DNA from: JAKAGZ01 sp963783855 | GTDB taxonomy: Bacteria; Bacteroidota; Ignavibacteria; Ignavibacteriales; Ignavibacteriaceae | Direction of reading: 5' to 3' | Assembly (NCBI GenBank): GCA_963783855.1 | Contig: CAWAPE010000014.1 | Location: 702,559 to 766,558, forward strand | DNA length: 64,000 nt | In this document: positions 28,015-39,207 of the stretch, one piece after another | Position numbering within the stretch: position 1 is the first letter of the stretch | Layout: every line of letters starts with the position of its first letter | Position numbers and translations under genes: made by a program | The notes under the pieces: model-generated | Database searches by the model: none | What the model was told of the DNA's origin: nothing | What the model saw: the letters and a program-made list of their open reading frames with translations, nothing else

Positions 28015-31000
28015 ATGAAATCTATAAAATACTTTCTAATCCTTTTATTATTTCCATTACTAGTTTTTGCACGGGGTAAGAAAGAAAAACCTGTTACAAC
28101 AAATGTGGATAAGATCGCAAAAAAATTAACGTTCCTGAGTACTTATTCATACGATGACTGGAAAAAGAGTCCGAATCTTTCCGGCGGAACTGTGATTGAA
28201 GGAAATCCGGCCGAAATTAATTACGATGATTCAAAATGGGGATCTCTCGAACTTAACCAACACGTAACTGATGACTCATGCTGGCTGAGAAAAACCATCG
28301 TGCTTCCAAAACAAATATTGGGTACACCAGTTAAAGGAAAAGTTAAGCTTCTTCTTTCGGTCGATGATTACGGTTATCTCTGGATTAACGGAGAGAGCAA
28401 GGGATATTTCCCGTGGGATGGTGATTTTGTTTTAACTGAAAATGCAAAACCGGGGGACAAATTTGTAGTTGTAATTAAAGCTATAAATACCGGCGGTCCG
28501 CTCAGGCTTATAAGAGCAGAACTCGATATGGGAGTTGTTACTCCTTTGAGACAGAAAATTCAGGACCTTGCACTGAGTCTTAGAACCGGACAAAAATTAC
28601 TGAGTTTTGATACATACCAGACTAACGCGCGCGTGAGAACTGATCCGGGAATTGATAAATCAACTCTCGATAAAAATGAAAAAATTAAATTAAATAAATT
28701 ACTTCAGAACGAAGCATCAAAAATTGATGTAGATGCATTAGAGCAAGGTAATCTCGCGAAGTTTAAAAAATCTGTAAAGGAAGTAAAAGAAGCTCTCGAA
28801 CCGGTTGCAAAGTTCGCGAAGAAATTTACTCTTTACTTCGACTCAAACGCGCACATCGATGCAGCGTGGCTTTGGCGTTCCAAGGAGACAAAATTAATTT
28901 GCAGAAATACTTTTTCATCGGTGCTGCATATAATGGATGAGAAACCGATTTTCACATACACACAGAGTGCAGCACAGTATTTCCAGTGGATGCAGGATTT
29001 ATATCCTGATGTTTTCAACGGGATAAAAACGAGAATAAAAGACGGCAGATGGGAGCTGGTCGGCGGTATGTGGATTGAACCGGATTGTAATTTGCCAAGC
29101 GGTGTTTCCTGGGACAGGCAACTTCTTTATGCAAAAAATTATTTTAAAAACCAGATGGGCGTGGATGTGAAACTCGGTTGGAACCCGGATTCGTTTGGCT
29201 ACAACTGGAACATGCCAATGTTTTATAAAAACGCTGGCATTGATGCTTTCATAACTCAAAAAATCGGCTGGAACGATACGAACGTTTTTCCTTACAGGGT
29301 TTTCTGGTGGGAATCACCGGACGGTTCCAGAATTCTTTCATATTTCCCGTTTGATTATGTTAATACAATAACACAGTCATACCAGCTTGTCGATTGGATG
29401 AGGCAATTTGAGGCAAATACCGGTTTCAGAAATTTTATGATCTTGTTCGGTGTAGGCGATCATGGCGGTGGTCCCTCAATAGATATGATTACGAGAATCG
29501 AACACCTGATGAAAGTTTTTATCTATCCTAAAATTCAATACGGCACAGCACAAAATTATATTAACTGGTTGAAGAGCCAGGATCTTTCAAAGCTCCCTGT
29601 ATGGGACGATGAACTTTATCTTGAATATCACCGCGGTACTTACACCTCTCACGGGAAAATTAAAAAGTACAACAGGAAGATGGAAAACCTGCTTGCTGAG
29701 TCCGAAAAGTTTTCTTCTATCTCCTCTTTTTATGGGAACACGTATCCACAAAAAGATCTGCGCGATGCGTGGAAAACAGTAATGTTCAACCAGTTTCACG
29801 ACATACTTCCCGGTTCAAGCATAAGGGAAGTATATATCGATGCAGTGAGCAAATATAAAAAAGCGGAAAAAATAGGAGACTATACTCTTAATTCGGCGTT
29901 GACTGATTTAAATAAAAACATTAATACTTCAGGTATAAAAGAAGGGAAGCCGCTTACAGTATTTAATTCTCTTAACTGGAATCGTACCGATATTGTAAAA
30001 TTTAATTTGCCCGAAGGAGATGAAAATAATTATTCTATTTTTACAACTGAAGGAAAAGAAATTCCATCTCAAATGGAAAGGCTTGATCGTTATACAAATC
30101 AAATAATGTTTATTGCCACAGAAGTACCATCAATGGGATACAAAACCTATGTTCTGAGAAAAGGAAAATGTTCAGTAAGTAGCAGCGAGCTTTCCGCGAC
30201 TGATACTAAATTGGAAAACCAGTTTTTTAGGGTGTCAATCGATACTTCAACCGGCTGGGTAAAGAATATTTACGATAAACGAAACAGCAAAGAAATATTT
30301 AAAAGCGAAGGCAACAAACTCCAGCTTCTGGAAGATAAACCTAAAAACTGGGATGCCTGGAATATTGGTTTAACGGGAGTGGAATATCCCTCACACTTCA
30401 GGAAAGCTGAAGTAGTTGAAACGGGACCGGTAAGGACTGTTATAAGGTTATACCGTGATTACCTGAAGCCTGGAGTTGTAAAAGATTATCCAACTCCCAA
30501 TTTCCCGTCATCATTCTTTACGCAGGATGTGATTTTATATAATGGTCTGGACAGAATTGATTTTCAAACTAAAGTTGACTGGTGGGAAAAACATACAATG
30601 TTAAAAGTTGCTTTCCCTTTTTCGTTTAGCGATACATTGGCAACATATGAAATACCTTACGGCTCAATTCAGCGCTCAACACAAAGAAATACAAACTGGC
30701 AGAAAGCGAGGTTCGAGGTTGCCGCTGAAAAATGGGCAGACCTGTCTGCCGACAAGGCAGGTATGACTTCAGGCGATTATGGAGTAAGTCTTTTGAATAA
30801 TTCAAAATATGGTTATGATACGAAAGATAATGTTATGAGATTATCGCTGCTGCGTTCACCCAAATGGCCGGACCCAACACAGGATATGGGAAAACATACT
30901 ATTGATTACGCACTTTACCCGCATAAAGGTGATTGGAAATCTGCAAATACCGTTCAAAAAGGCTGGGAATATAATGAACCTTTAATTGCAGAAGTGAATA

Positions 31001-31290
31001 GTGTTCATCCCGGAAGTCTGCTTTTAAGTAATTCATTTATAAAACTTGATGAAGATAATCTTGTTATTACTACTGTTAAAAAGGCTGAAGATTCTAATGC
31101 GTGGATAATTCAATGGTATGACGCAGAAGGAAAGTCAACTGAAGCAACAATTACTCTGCCATCTGTTCCTAAAAAAGTGTTACAGTCAAACTTTCTGGAA
31201 GAAGACGGCAGTCCGGTGCAGTTTAATGGAAGGACTGTAAAAGTTAAAACTAAAAAGCATTCTGTAGAAACTATTAAAGTTTATTTTTAG
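28015..31290 (+). CDS. alpha-mannosidase, glycoside hydrolase family 38
   Basis: 1091 residues with an N-terminal signal peptide (after FA), so periplasmic or secreted. An N-terminal beta domain is followed by the GH38 catalytic barrel: zinc-binding HID in SNAHIDAAWLWR (about 280) and the nucleophile D392 in GWNPDSFGYN, then NQFHDILPGS near 600 (further zinc-ligand region). C-terminal beta domains complete the protein. It would remove alpha-mannose from oligosaccharides, and the upstream importer would take up the product. A small palindromic repeat is inserted in frame at 30740-30762. Confidence 0.92.
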   Translation: MKSIKYFLILLLFPLLVFARGKKEKPVTTNVDKIAKKLTFLSTYSYDDWKKSPNLSGGTVIEGNPAEINYDDSKWGSLELNQHVTDDSCWLRKTIVLPKQILGTPVKGKVKLLLSVDDYGYLWINGESKGYFPWDGDFVLTENAKPGDKFVVVIKAINTGGPLRLIRAELDMGVVTPLRQKIQDLALSLRTGQKLLSFDTYQTNARVRTDPGIDKSTLDKNEKIKLNKLLQNEASKIDVDALEQGNLAKFKKSVKEVKEALEPVAKFAKKFTLYFDSNAHIDAAWLWRSKETKLICRNTFSSVLHIMDEKPIFTYTQSAAQYFQWMQDLYPDVFNGIKTRIKDGRWELVGGMWIEPDCNLPSGVSWDRQLLYAKNYFKNQMGVDVKLGWNPDSFGYNWNMPMFYKNAGIDAFITQKIGWNDTNVFPYRVFWWESPDGSRILSYFPFDYVNTITQSYQLVDWMRQFEANTGFRNFMILFGVGDHGGGPSIDMITRIEHLMKVFIYPKIQYGTAQNYINWLKSQDLSKLPVWDDELYLEYHRGTYTSHGKIKKYNRKMENLLAESEKFSSISSFYGNTYPQKDLRDAWKTVMFNQFHDILPGSSIREVYIDAVSKYKKAEKIGDYTLNSALTDLNKNINTSGIKEGKPLTVFNSLNWNRTDIVKFNLPEGDENNYSIFTTEGKEIPSQMERLDRYTNQIMFIATEVPSMGYKTYVLRKGKCSVSSSELSATDTKLENQFFRVSIDTSTGWVKNIYDKRNSKEIFKSEGNKLQLLEDKPKNWDAWNIGLTGVEYPSHFRKAEVVETGPVRTVIRLYRDYLKPGVVKDYPTPNFPSSFFTQDVILYNGLDRIDFQTKVDWWEKHTMLKVAFPFSFSDTLATYEIPYGSIQRSTQRNTNWQKARFEVAAEKWADLSADKAGMTSGDYGVSLLNNSKYGYDTKDNVMRLSLLRSPKWPDPTQDMGKHTIDYALYPHKGDWKSANTVQKGWEYNEPLIAEVNSVHPGSLLLSNSFIKLDEDNLVITTVKKAEDSNAWIIQWYDAEGKSTEATITLPSVPKKVLQSNFLEEDGSPVQFNGRTVKVKTKKHSVETIKVYF
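30740..30762. repeat. small palindromic repeat inside the GH38 coding sequence
   Basis: ACCTGTCT...AGGCAGGT with a GCCGACA core, encoding roughly DLSADKAGM in frame. The same CCTGCC/GGCAGG palindrome class recurs outside genes in this window: near 25430 and in the intergenic sites near 59175 and 59885. An in-frame copy inside a gene suggests a mobile palindromic repeat tolerated by the protein. Confidence 0.55.
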
Positions 31291-31358
31291 CCAGTTAGAT
31301 AATTATGTGGAATTCATAATCTTCTCTGGTTATCTTGTTAAAAATCATATGAAGATAT

Positions 31359-32499
31359 ATGAAAAAACTATTTTTTTGTCTAGTTATTATTTCTTTTTAT
31401 TCTACATCATTTGCTCAAAATGAAATCTGGAATAATCTGGATAAGGGAAATTTCCAGGTTGGTTTTAAAGTTTTCTTCCTTTATGATTCCGCCAGAACGA
31501 TAGATAAGCCCAATGGATTCCGACCTGTCCAGGTAAGTATATGGTACCCTGCCAATAACTCAGGCAAGTCCGCGAGAATGACATATAAAGACTATTTTCT
31601 GTTAAGTGCAAAAGAAACCAATTATAAAACCTCAAAATCACTTACAGACAGTGCTGTAGTAAATTATAAAAAGCTTTTGGCGGGAAACGGAATAGTTGAT
31701 AGTACTGTTGATAAATGGTTCAATACAAAAATGCTGGCCGTAAAAAATGCACAACCGATTAAAGATATATTTCCCCTGGTAGTTGTTGCACAGGGAAATT
31801 TTCATTCTGCACATCACCAGGCATTTTTATGCGAATTTCTGGCAAGTTACGGATATGTTGTTATTACAACCCCTTCCCAGACAAGAATAACAGGACAACT
31901 AACCGACGTTTCTCAGGCAGTGGCCAGTGCTGAAGAGCAGATTGAAGATATGGAATTTGCGATTAAAGCAGTGAAGAAATTTGGCAATATCGATTTTAAC
32001 AACATTGCATTGCTGGGACATAGTTTTGGCGGGCAGTTCAATTCCATTGTTGCAGATGAAAAACAAAAACGTCAAGTGTTTAATCAGTCTGGATGGTGGG
32101 CTGGGACTGAATACCGCTGTAGATGATATTAAAAAATCACCCTTATTTAATTCAGAAAAAATGGATGTACCGTTCCTTCATTTTTATGAAGATACCGAGC
32201 AATTTTTAAAACCTGATTTCAGATTAATTGACAGCTTCAATAAATCGAAAAGATTTCTTGTTAAGATAAATGATATGCATCATTTCTATTTCTCAAGTCT
32301 CGGCCTGGTATCAGGAGCCATAAATGGATTTCATCCTTTATCCAAAAATCTTGCAGGAAAGTACAAAATGATATGTGATCTTACGCGGGACTTTCTGAAT
32401 GCTGTCTTCAAAATTAAAGCTCCTGGAATGGAAAAATTAAAACAGGAATTTTCAGCTTTTACATCAAGGAATAATTTTGTTGAATTTCAATTCGAATAA
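31359..32499 (+). pseudogene. secreted alpha/beta hydrolase (PAF-acetylhydrolase/dienelactone-hydrolase-like), one frameshift
   Basis: Signal peptide (after TSFA), then an alpha/beta-hydrolase fold with a VVVAQGNFHSAHHQA oxyanion region and nucleophile motif GHSFGGQ. The frame ends at 32126 with nonsense after ADEKQK. The correct continuation (NVKCLISLDGGLGLN through KMDVPFLHFYED to the conserved His pair MHHFYF) is in the next frame. Removing one A from the run near 32065 restores a single ORF of 380 codons. The substrate is unknown. It lies 69 bases after the mannosidase and may belong to the same transcript. Confidence 0.75.
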
Positions 32500-32525
32500 A
32501 TATTAAAGTATTCCCCGGTTTTAAA

Positions 32526-34161
32526 ATGATTAAAAAAATATTGTTTGCGTCATTTCCCCTTATGTGTCTTTTGTTATTCAATTTGTCTGGTTGTGTCACT
32601 AATAAAAAATCAACAAAGCCAAAACTGATTGTTCAGCTTTCCATCGACGGATTAAAGGCCGGTTTGCTTGAACGATATGATAAGGTTTTTAAATACGGAT
32701 TTAGAAAACTTCTTGATGATGGATTAAAATTCCCAAATGCGACAGTAGATCATGCGGTTACAGTTTCACAGGCAGGACATGTAACAATAGCTACAGGCGA
32801 TCACCCGAACAGGCACGGAATTGTAGATGCCGCATTCTATTCCACTATAAATAATAAAAGAGTTTTGGTTGATTGTGTCGCAGATTCTACTGAACATATT
32901 TTAGGTTATCCCAAAAGTAAAGGTGTATCGCCAGGGAAAATACTTACATCAAGTATTGCTGGGTGGGTTACTGATAATGATTCCAAATCAAAAAGCCTTG
33001 CTGTCGGAACCGGTTACATTTCTTCATTGCTTTATTCATATAAAAAAAACAGTGATGTATACTGGTATATGGGTGGTAAATATGTTACATCAACTTATTA
33101 TAAAAAAGAATATCCCGGCTGGGTTAAATATTTTAACGATAAAGTATTGCCTGAAATGAAAAAAGCTGCAGTAACATGGGGCAATACGGTACCTGAAGAA
33201 TACAAGAATTTATCACGTCCTGATCCTGCCTATTATGAAGGAGACAAAATAAACATAACTTTTCCCCATTTAATTAAGAATGAATTAGGAAAGCTATTAA
33301 AATCAGATCCTGAGAGGGCGATGAATATATGGTTTGGCTGGACTCCTGTAAATGATGTGGCCACTTTAAAACTTGCCGAAACAGGAATAGATTCAATGAA
33401 GCTGGGACAAAGGGATGCAACTGATTATATCTCAATTGTGCTGAGCGAAGTTGATGGAAACTCACATTATTATGGTCCGCTGAGCATGGAAATATTTGAT
33501 ATCCTTGTAAGATTGGATAAAGCTGTTGGTGAATTCATTAATTTTCTGGATAAAAAAGTGGGGAAAGATAATTACATTATTGCACTCACAGCAGATCACG
33601 GTTTCCCTGAAGTAGTTGAATATAAACAAGAAAAAGGTCAATATGCGCACAGGTTGAAAAAAGATGAAATTGAGAAATTTTTCAAAGCGATAGTAAAAGC
33701 TGAGAAAAATTATCCTGACTTATCTGATCAAAATAACAATGCAATTAAAAAAGCAGGGATGAAATTTAATTTTATTGCTGATATTTACTCATACTCAGAA
33801 CTTTCAGGTAAAACAAAATCATCAGATAAATATTTACCACTTTATAAAAACTCATTCAGAAAAGACAGGATACCACGCTTACCTTTATTTTCTCTTGAAA
33901 ATGCTGAATCTCCTATAGGCAAAGCCGGAGCGATGGTTAGAATGAAAAAAGGTAGTAATGATAGATGTAGATACTGACACACACGGTTCCGTATATGATT
34001 ATGACAGGAAAGTTCCGTTGATATTTTGGGGAAATAATATTAAATCCGGAACTGATAAAAAAGAAGCACACATAATGGATGTCTCGCCAACGCTGGCACA
34101 TTTGGCAGGAATTCCAGTTCCTAAAAATGTTGACGGGAAACCATTAATTACTGAAAATTAA
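32526..34161 (+). pseudogene. alkaline-phosphatase-fold lipoprotein (PafA/nucleotide pyrophosphatase-like), one frameshift
   Basis: N-terminal signal with lipobox-like LSGC (Cys22-23 region), then LIVQLSIDGLKAG (metal Asp), the Thr/Ser nucleophile region HAVTVSQAGHVTIATGDHP, LSEVDGNSHYYGP, and ALTADHGFPEV (metal Asp-His). The first frame ends at 33977. The last metal-His segment (DTHGSVYDYDRKVPLIFWG) and the conserved end (DVSPTLAHLAGIP) are in the next frame, from about 33955. The break is net +1 and not a plain homopolymer. All metal ligands are present across the two frames. Confidence 0.8.
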
Positions 34162-35465
34162 TTTTGTTTATTCTTCCTGCTCCAGTAATAATAAACAGGC
34201 AGTCCCAGCGCCAGCATAATTAGCCCGGCAATTGCCTGCTCGGGTTTTTCAATAAGCGTGTTAATTACAAACCAGGTTGCAACACCGATAAATATTAATG
34301 GTGTAAACGGATAACCCAGAGTTTTATAATCTCTTTTCGTGTCAGGTAATTTCTTTCTGAAAATGAAGACACTCGCTGCGGCCAGAGCAAAAAATATCCA
34401 GTCGGTGAATACCACATAAGAAATTAAATTTTCAAATGTACCCCAGAATAAGATTAATAACACAGCCCAGGTTGATTGAATAATAATTGCGTTATACGGT
34501 GTCTGGTATCTTGGATGAACTTTTGCAATCTGCGGAAAAAATATTCCGTCCTTTGCCATTGCGAAATATATTCTTGGAGCGGTTAAAGTATAAATGCCGG
34601 CAGTACCAAATGTTGAAATAAAAATTGCCATTGCTATAATTCCACCTCCGACAGGGCCTAATACTGTCTTTACTGCATCAGCTGCAACGCTTGGAGAATT
34701 TGCAATAGTATTTACCGGAAGTAACATCATATAAGCAATATTAATTGCAACATATATTGCCGTAACAGATAATGCAGCTATTATCATTGCAACCGGGACA
34801 TCCTTTTTGGCATTTTTTGCTTCACCCGCTGCATAAGTAGCGTGCTGCCAGCCGCCGTATGACCATAAAACACCGACCATTGCAACTGCCACACCACCGG
34901 TTACACCCGAAGGCATATCAAATGAAAAAGTTGTAACAGAACTGCTTCCGAGAATAAATCCAACTGCAATTACCCCGAATATTCCTATTAATTTAAGAAC
35001 GGTAAATACATCGCTGAAAATGCCCCCGGATTTTACGCCCATTACATTAATTACTGTAAGAATAAATATTCCGCTTACGGCCGTAAGTTTCAGGGCAAGA
35101 GAGCTCATCGGGAAAAAATATGCCAGGTAGGTCGTAAAGGCGACAGAAAGTGCTGCAATACCGCCCGTATTTACCACAAGAAAATAAGCCCAGCCATATA
35201 GAAACCCGACAGGTTTCCCGTAACTTTCAGAAAGAAAAACATAAACTCCGCCAGCCTTCGGCATCAGGGCGCCAAGTTCTGCAAATGTTAAAGCACCACA
35301 AAGAATCAGTAATCCCCCTCCTAACCATATTAATAAGATTAAAGCCGGGGAGTGAATAGAATTTGCAATAATTGCGGGGGTTAAAAAAATTCCCGAGCCA
35401 ATTGTTGACCCGATTGCAATCATCGTAAGATCAAAACGGGAGAGTGCTTTCTTTAGTTCGGCCAA
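34158..35465 (-). CDS. APC-family amino acid permease
   Basis: 435 residues, about twelve hydrophobic helices. The N-terminal GSTIGSGIFLTP carries the unwound first helix GSGIF motif of APC transporters, and WAYFLVVNTGGIAAL follows in helix 3. It resembles the LAT-type/serine-threonine exchanger branch. It imports or exchanges amino acids across the inner membrane; the specificity is not readable. Its 3' end overlaps the convergent phosphatase gene by four bases. Confidence 0.88.
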   Translation of the reverse strand: MAELKKALSRFDLTMIAIGSTIGSGIFLTPAIIANSIHSPALILLIWLGGGLLILCGALTFAELGALMPKAGGVYVFLSESYGKPVGFLYGWAYFLVVNTGGIAALSVAFTTYLAYFFPMSSLALKLTAVSGIFILTVINVMGVKSGGIFSDVFTVLKLIGIFGVIAVGFILGSSSVTTFSFDMPSGVTGGVAVAMVGVLWSYGGWQHATYAAGEAKNAKKDVPVAMIIAALSVTAIYVAINIAYMMLLPVNTIANSPSVAADAVKTVLGPVGGGIIAMAIFISTFGTAGIYTLTAPRIYFAMAKDGIFFPQIAKVHPRYQTPYNAIIIQSTWAVLLILFWGTFENLISYVVFTDWIFFALAAASVFIFRKKLPDTKRDYKTLGYPFTPLIFIGVATWFVINTLIEKPEQAIAGLIMLALGLPVYYYWSRKNKQN

Positions 35466-35651
35466 TTAAGTCTCTCTTTTTTTCTTTTAATATATTAAAA
35501 TATACGTGAAGTCTGAAAATATTTATTCTGACTAATAGAACTTATTCATCATAATTCTCGTTGAAGTTTAAAATAATATCTTTAAATTCTTTTTTATCAA
35601 AGCCGCATTTTCACAGGAAACAAATAAACTATTTATTTAGAAGAGGGTTAT

Positions 35652-38600
35652 ATGCTCAACCGTATAAAAAATAATCTATTTAAAATCATTTCACTATCCG
35701 CGCTAATTTTATTTCTATTGGCTGGTGAAAGTTTTTCACAAGTAATTGACACAACACTTTTTAATGGATTAAAGTATAGAAACATTGGTCCTTTCAGGGG
35801 AGGAAGAGCGGATGCAGTAACAGGTGTGCCCGGCAACAGGATGTTGTATTATTTCGGTGCTACCGGTGGTGGCGTATGGAAAACGGAAGATGCAGGACAA
35901 ACCTGGGAAAATATTTCAGACGGATTTTTCGGCGGATCAATAGGGGCGGTTGCAGTGAGTGAGTGGGACCCGAATGTAATTTATGTAGGAACCGGGGAAG
36001 AAACCCTGCGCGGAAATGTTTCGAGCGGAAACGGAGTATGGAAGTCAGTTGATGCAGGAAAGACCTGGAAACATATAGGGCTGGAAGAAACCAAACATAT
36101 TTCAAGAATCAGAATTGATCCAAAGAATCCGGATATAGTTTACGTTGCGGCAATCGGACATTTGTATGGCCCGAATGACCAGAGGGGAATATTTAAAAGT
36201 ACAGACGGAGGCAAAAACTGGAAGAAGGTTTTATTTGTGAATAATAAAGTCGGTGCTGCGGATCTGGTTATGGATCCGGCCAATTCCAGAATTCTTTACG
36301 CGAGCACCTGGAAAGTTAAACGTACTCCGTACAGCTTTGAGAGCGGGGGAGAAGGCTCAGGTTTATGGAAATCTACTGATAGCGGTGAGACATGGAAAGA
36401 AATTACAGGCAACAAAGGTTTGCCAAAAAGTACAATCGGTATAATTGGTATTGCAGTTTCACCGGCAAACCATAACAGGGTTTGGGCGCTGGTGGAAGCG
36501 CACGGAGGCGGCTTATTTAGATCTGATGATGCCGGGGAAACATGGCATAAGATAAATGATGAACATAAAATAACACAGCGTGCGTGGTATTTCTCGAGAA
36601 TTTACGCTGACCCAAAGAACGAAGACGTGGTGTATGCTTTAAACGTTGAATTCTGGAAATCAAAAGACGGTGGAAAAACCTTTGAAGATATCAGAACACC
36701 TCACGGGGATCATCACGATTTATGGATTAATCCGAAAGTGCCTGAAGATATAATTATTGCGGATGACGGGGGAGCCCAGATTACAGTTAACGGCGGCGAA
36801 AGCTGGAGTACATATCATAATCAACCGACTGCACAGTTTTACAGGGTAGCTGTTGATGATCATTTCCCTTACAGAATTTATGGTGCGCAGCAGGATAATT
36901 CTTCAATAAGAATTGCAAGCAGAACTGACGGTGGAAGAATAGGTGAAAGCGATTGGGAATCAACTGCTGGTGGCGAAAGTGGGTGGATTGTTCCTGATCC
37001 AAAAGATAACGATGTAGTGTACGGTGGTTCGTATGATGGTTTAATAATTAAGCAAAATCATAAAACAAATGAATCACGCTCGGTTGATGTGTGGCCCGAT
37101 AATACAATGGGATGGGCTGCAAAAGATATTAAGTACCGCTTCCAGTGGAATTTCCCGATTCAGTTTTCTATTCACGATAAAAATACTTTATACACCGCAG
37201 CCAATGTTTTATTTAAAACTACAAATGGCGGACAAAGCTGGCAGCAGATTAGTCCCGATTTAACCAGGAACGATACAACAAAACTTGGTTCTTCCGGCGG
37301 ACCAATTACAAAAGACAATACTTCAGTGTAGAATATTACGGTACAATTTTCACACTTGCAGAAAGCCCTCTAAAATCTGGAATAATATGGACGGGTTCTG
37401 ACGATGGATTAATTTATTTAACCAAAGACAACGGTAAAACCTGGAATAACGTAACTCCACCGAAAGACCTCTTACCGGAATGGGCACAAATTAACAGTGT
37501 TGAAGCCGATCAGTTTAATGAAGGCGGACTTTACGTAGCCGCCACAAAATATAAATCGGATGATTTTCATCCTTATTTATTAAAGACAACGGACTTTGGG
37601 AAAAACTGGGAAAGAATAGACAAAGGAATTCCCGCAAGTCATTTTACAAGAGTAATAAGGGAAGACCCAAAAAGAAAAGGCTTGTTGTACGCCGGCACAG
37701 AAGAAGGAATGTACATTTCATTTAATGACGGAGAAAATTGGGAACCATTCCAATTAAATCTGCCAATAGTGCCTGTAACTGACCTGGTTATAAAAAATAA
37801 TGATCTTGTTGTTGCAACACAGGGAAGAGGGTTCTGGATTCTCGACGATCTTAATCCATTACGCCAGGCTTCTGAAAAGGTTGGGGACAGTAAATTATGG
37901 CTCTATAATCCGGCCCCTGCTTATAGGATGGGTGGAGGCTCTTACGGAAAATCCTTAACAGCAGGGCAGAATGCTCCAAACGGAACAATTATTCATTACT
38001 ATTTTAAATCTTTACCGGATAGCAACTCAGTAAAATTAAAAATACTGGATAATACGGGAAATGTAATCGAAACATTTTCGCCCGATGCAAAAAAGAAAAA
38101 CAGGCAAATGAGTTTTGAAAAAGGAATAAATACATTCGTCTGGAATATGTATTACCCTGATGCTGAAAAATTCCCTGGGCTTATTCTCTGGTTTGGCGGA
38201 ACGCGCGGTCCAAAAGCTGTTCCCGGGAAATATACGAAGCAAGACTAATTGTTGACAAAGATTCAGTAACCGTTCCTTTTGAAATTATAAAAGATCCCCG
38301 TTCTTCCGCAACGCAGGAAGATATGCAGGCACAGTTTGCCTTTATTAAATCCATAAGGGATAAACTTACAGAGACACACGAGGCAATAAAAAATATACGT
38401 GAAGCGAGGAAACAGATAAAAGAAATTAAAGAAAGAGTTAAAGACATTGCAGGTTCCGAAAAAATAAAAAGTTTTGCTGATTCACTTTTAGCTTCTATGA
38501 AAACAATTGAGGAAAGACTTTACCAGACAAAAAATCAAAGTGATGAAGATCCGTTGAATTTTCCGGTTAGACTTAATAACAGGTTGAGTGTTGTCTCCAG

Positions 38601-38793
38601 TATGAGTTCAATTGGTGACAACAAACCCACTGACCAGGCTATTGAAGTTAAAAGGGAAGTGACAAAACTAATTGATGAACAGCTTGATAAACTTAAGGTA
38701 GTCTTTGAAAAAGAGCTGCCTGATTTTAACAAACTTGTTCACGAAAAAAATGTTCCTGCTGTTTACCTGGGAAAGGGGAAATCGGCAAAATAG
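35652..38793 (+). pseudogene. secreted VPS10/sortilin-like BNR-repeat protein, two frameshifts
   Basis: Signal peptide (after ESFS), then repeated BNR/Asp-box blades (VWKTEDAGQTW, VWKSVDAGKTW, IFKSTDGGKNW, LWKSTDSGETW and others), the ten-bladed propeller of the family often called 'glycosyl hydrolase, VPS10-like'. Frame 1 stops at 37331; the next frame carries EYYGTIFTLAESP onward without interruption to 38248; the third carries ARLIVDKDSVTV to the helical C-terminus at 38793. Breaks are near 37337 (a repeated GT) and near 38234, each net +2. With both repaired the protein is about 1045 residues, a normal length. The function of the family is poorly known. Confidence 0.85.
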
Positions 38794-38821
38794 AATAATC
38801 TTAAATATCTCTTTTTTAGTT

Positions 38822-38849
38822 AAAAGCCCGATAATTTCGGGCTTTTTTT
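38822..38849 (+). terminator. intrinsic terminator
   Basis: Stem AAAGCCCGA / TCGGGCTTT with a short AT loop, followed by T7, 29 bases after the VPS10-like gene. Confidence 0.9.
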
Positions 38850-38930
38850 ATACATAAAAAATGATCTTGATTTACACGGAAATTCTGACGATTCTGTTTC
38901 AGGCTTTTAAAATTGCTTTCGGGAGGGACT

Positions 38931-39116
38931 ATGCAACATCTTGAGATTGATATGTCGTCAGAGGAAATGAAGGTTTTGTCCTCCTCAATTGAGAAATATC
39001 TTTCTGAATTAAGAATGGAAATTGTGGATACGGACAAAGAGGATTTCAGGGAGAAACTTAAAATAGAAAAAAGAATTTTATATAAGTTTCTGGAAAAACT
39101 GGAAGAATGCAACTAA
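38931..39116 (+). CDS. small helical protein of unknown function (61 aa)
   Basis: Chosen start is the ATG at 38931, preceded by GGGAGG at the right distance, a clearer ribosome site than most here. The protein (MQHLEIDMSSEEMKVL...) is acidic and predicted almost wholly helical with a charged coiled-coil-like pattern (EDFREKLKIEKRILYKFLEKLEE). No motif was recognised. It is transcribed after the VPS10 terminator and before the dehydrogenase. Confidence 0.6.
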   Translation: MQHLEIDMSSEEMKVLSSSIEKYLSELRMEIVDTDKEDFREKLKIEKRILYKFLEKLEECN

Positions 39117-39207
39117 ACTCTGGCCAGATGATTTATGCTCTCTTTCTTTATTAGTATATTTGAAAATATTTTTGATATTTATTTTCAAATTTTGGTAAGG
39201 ATTAATT

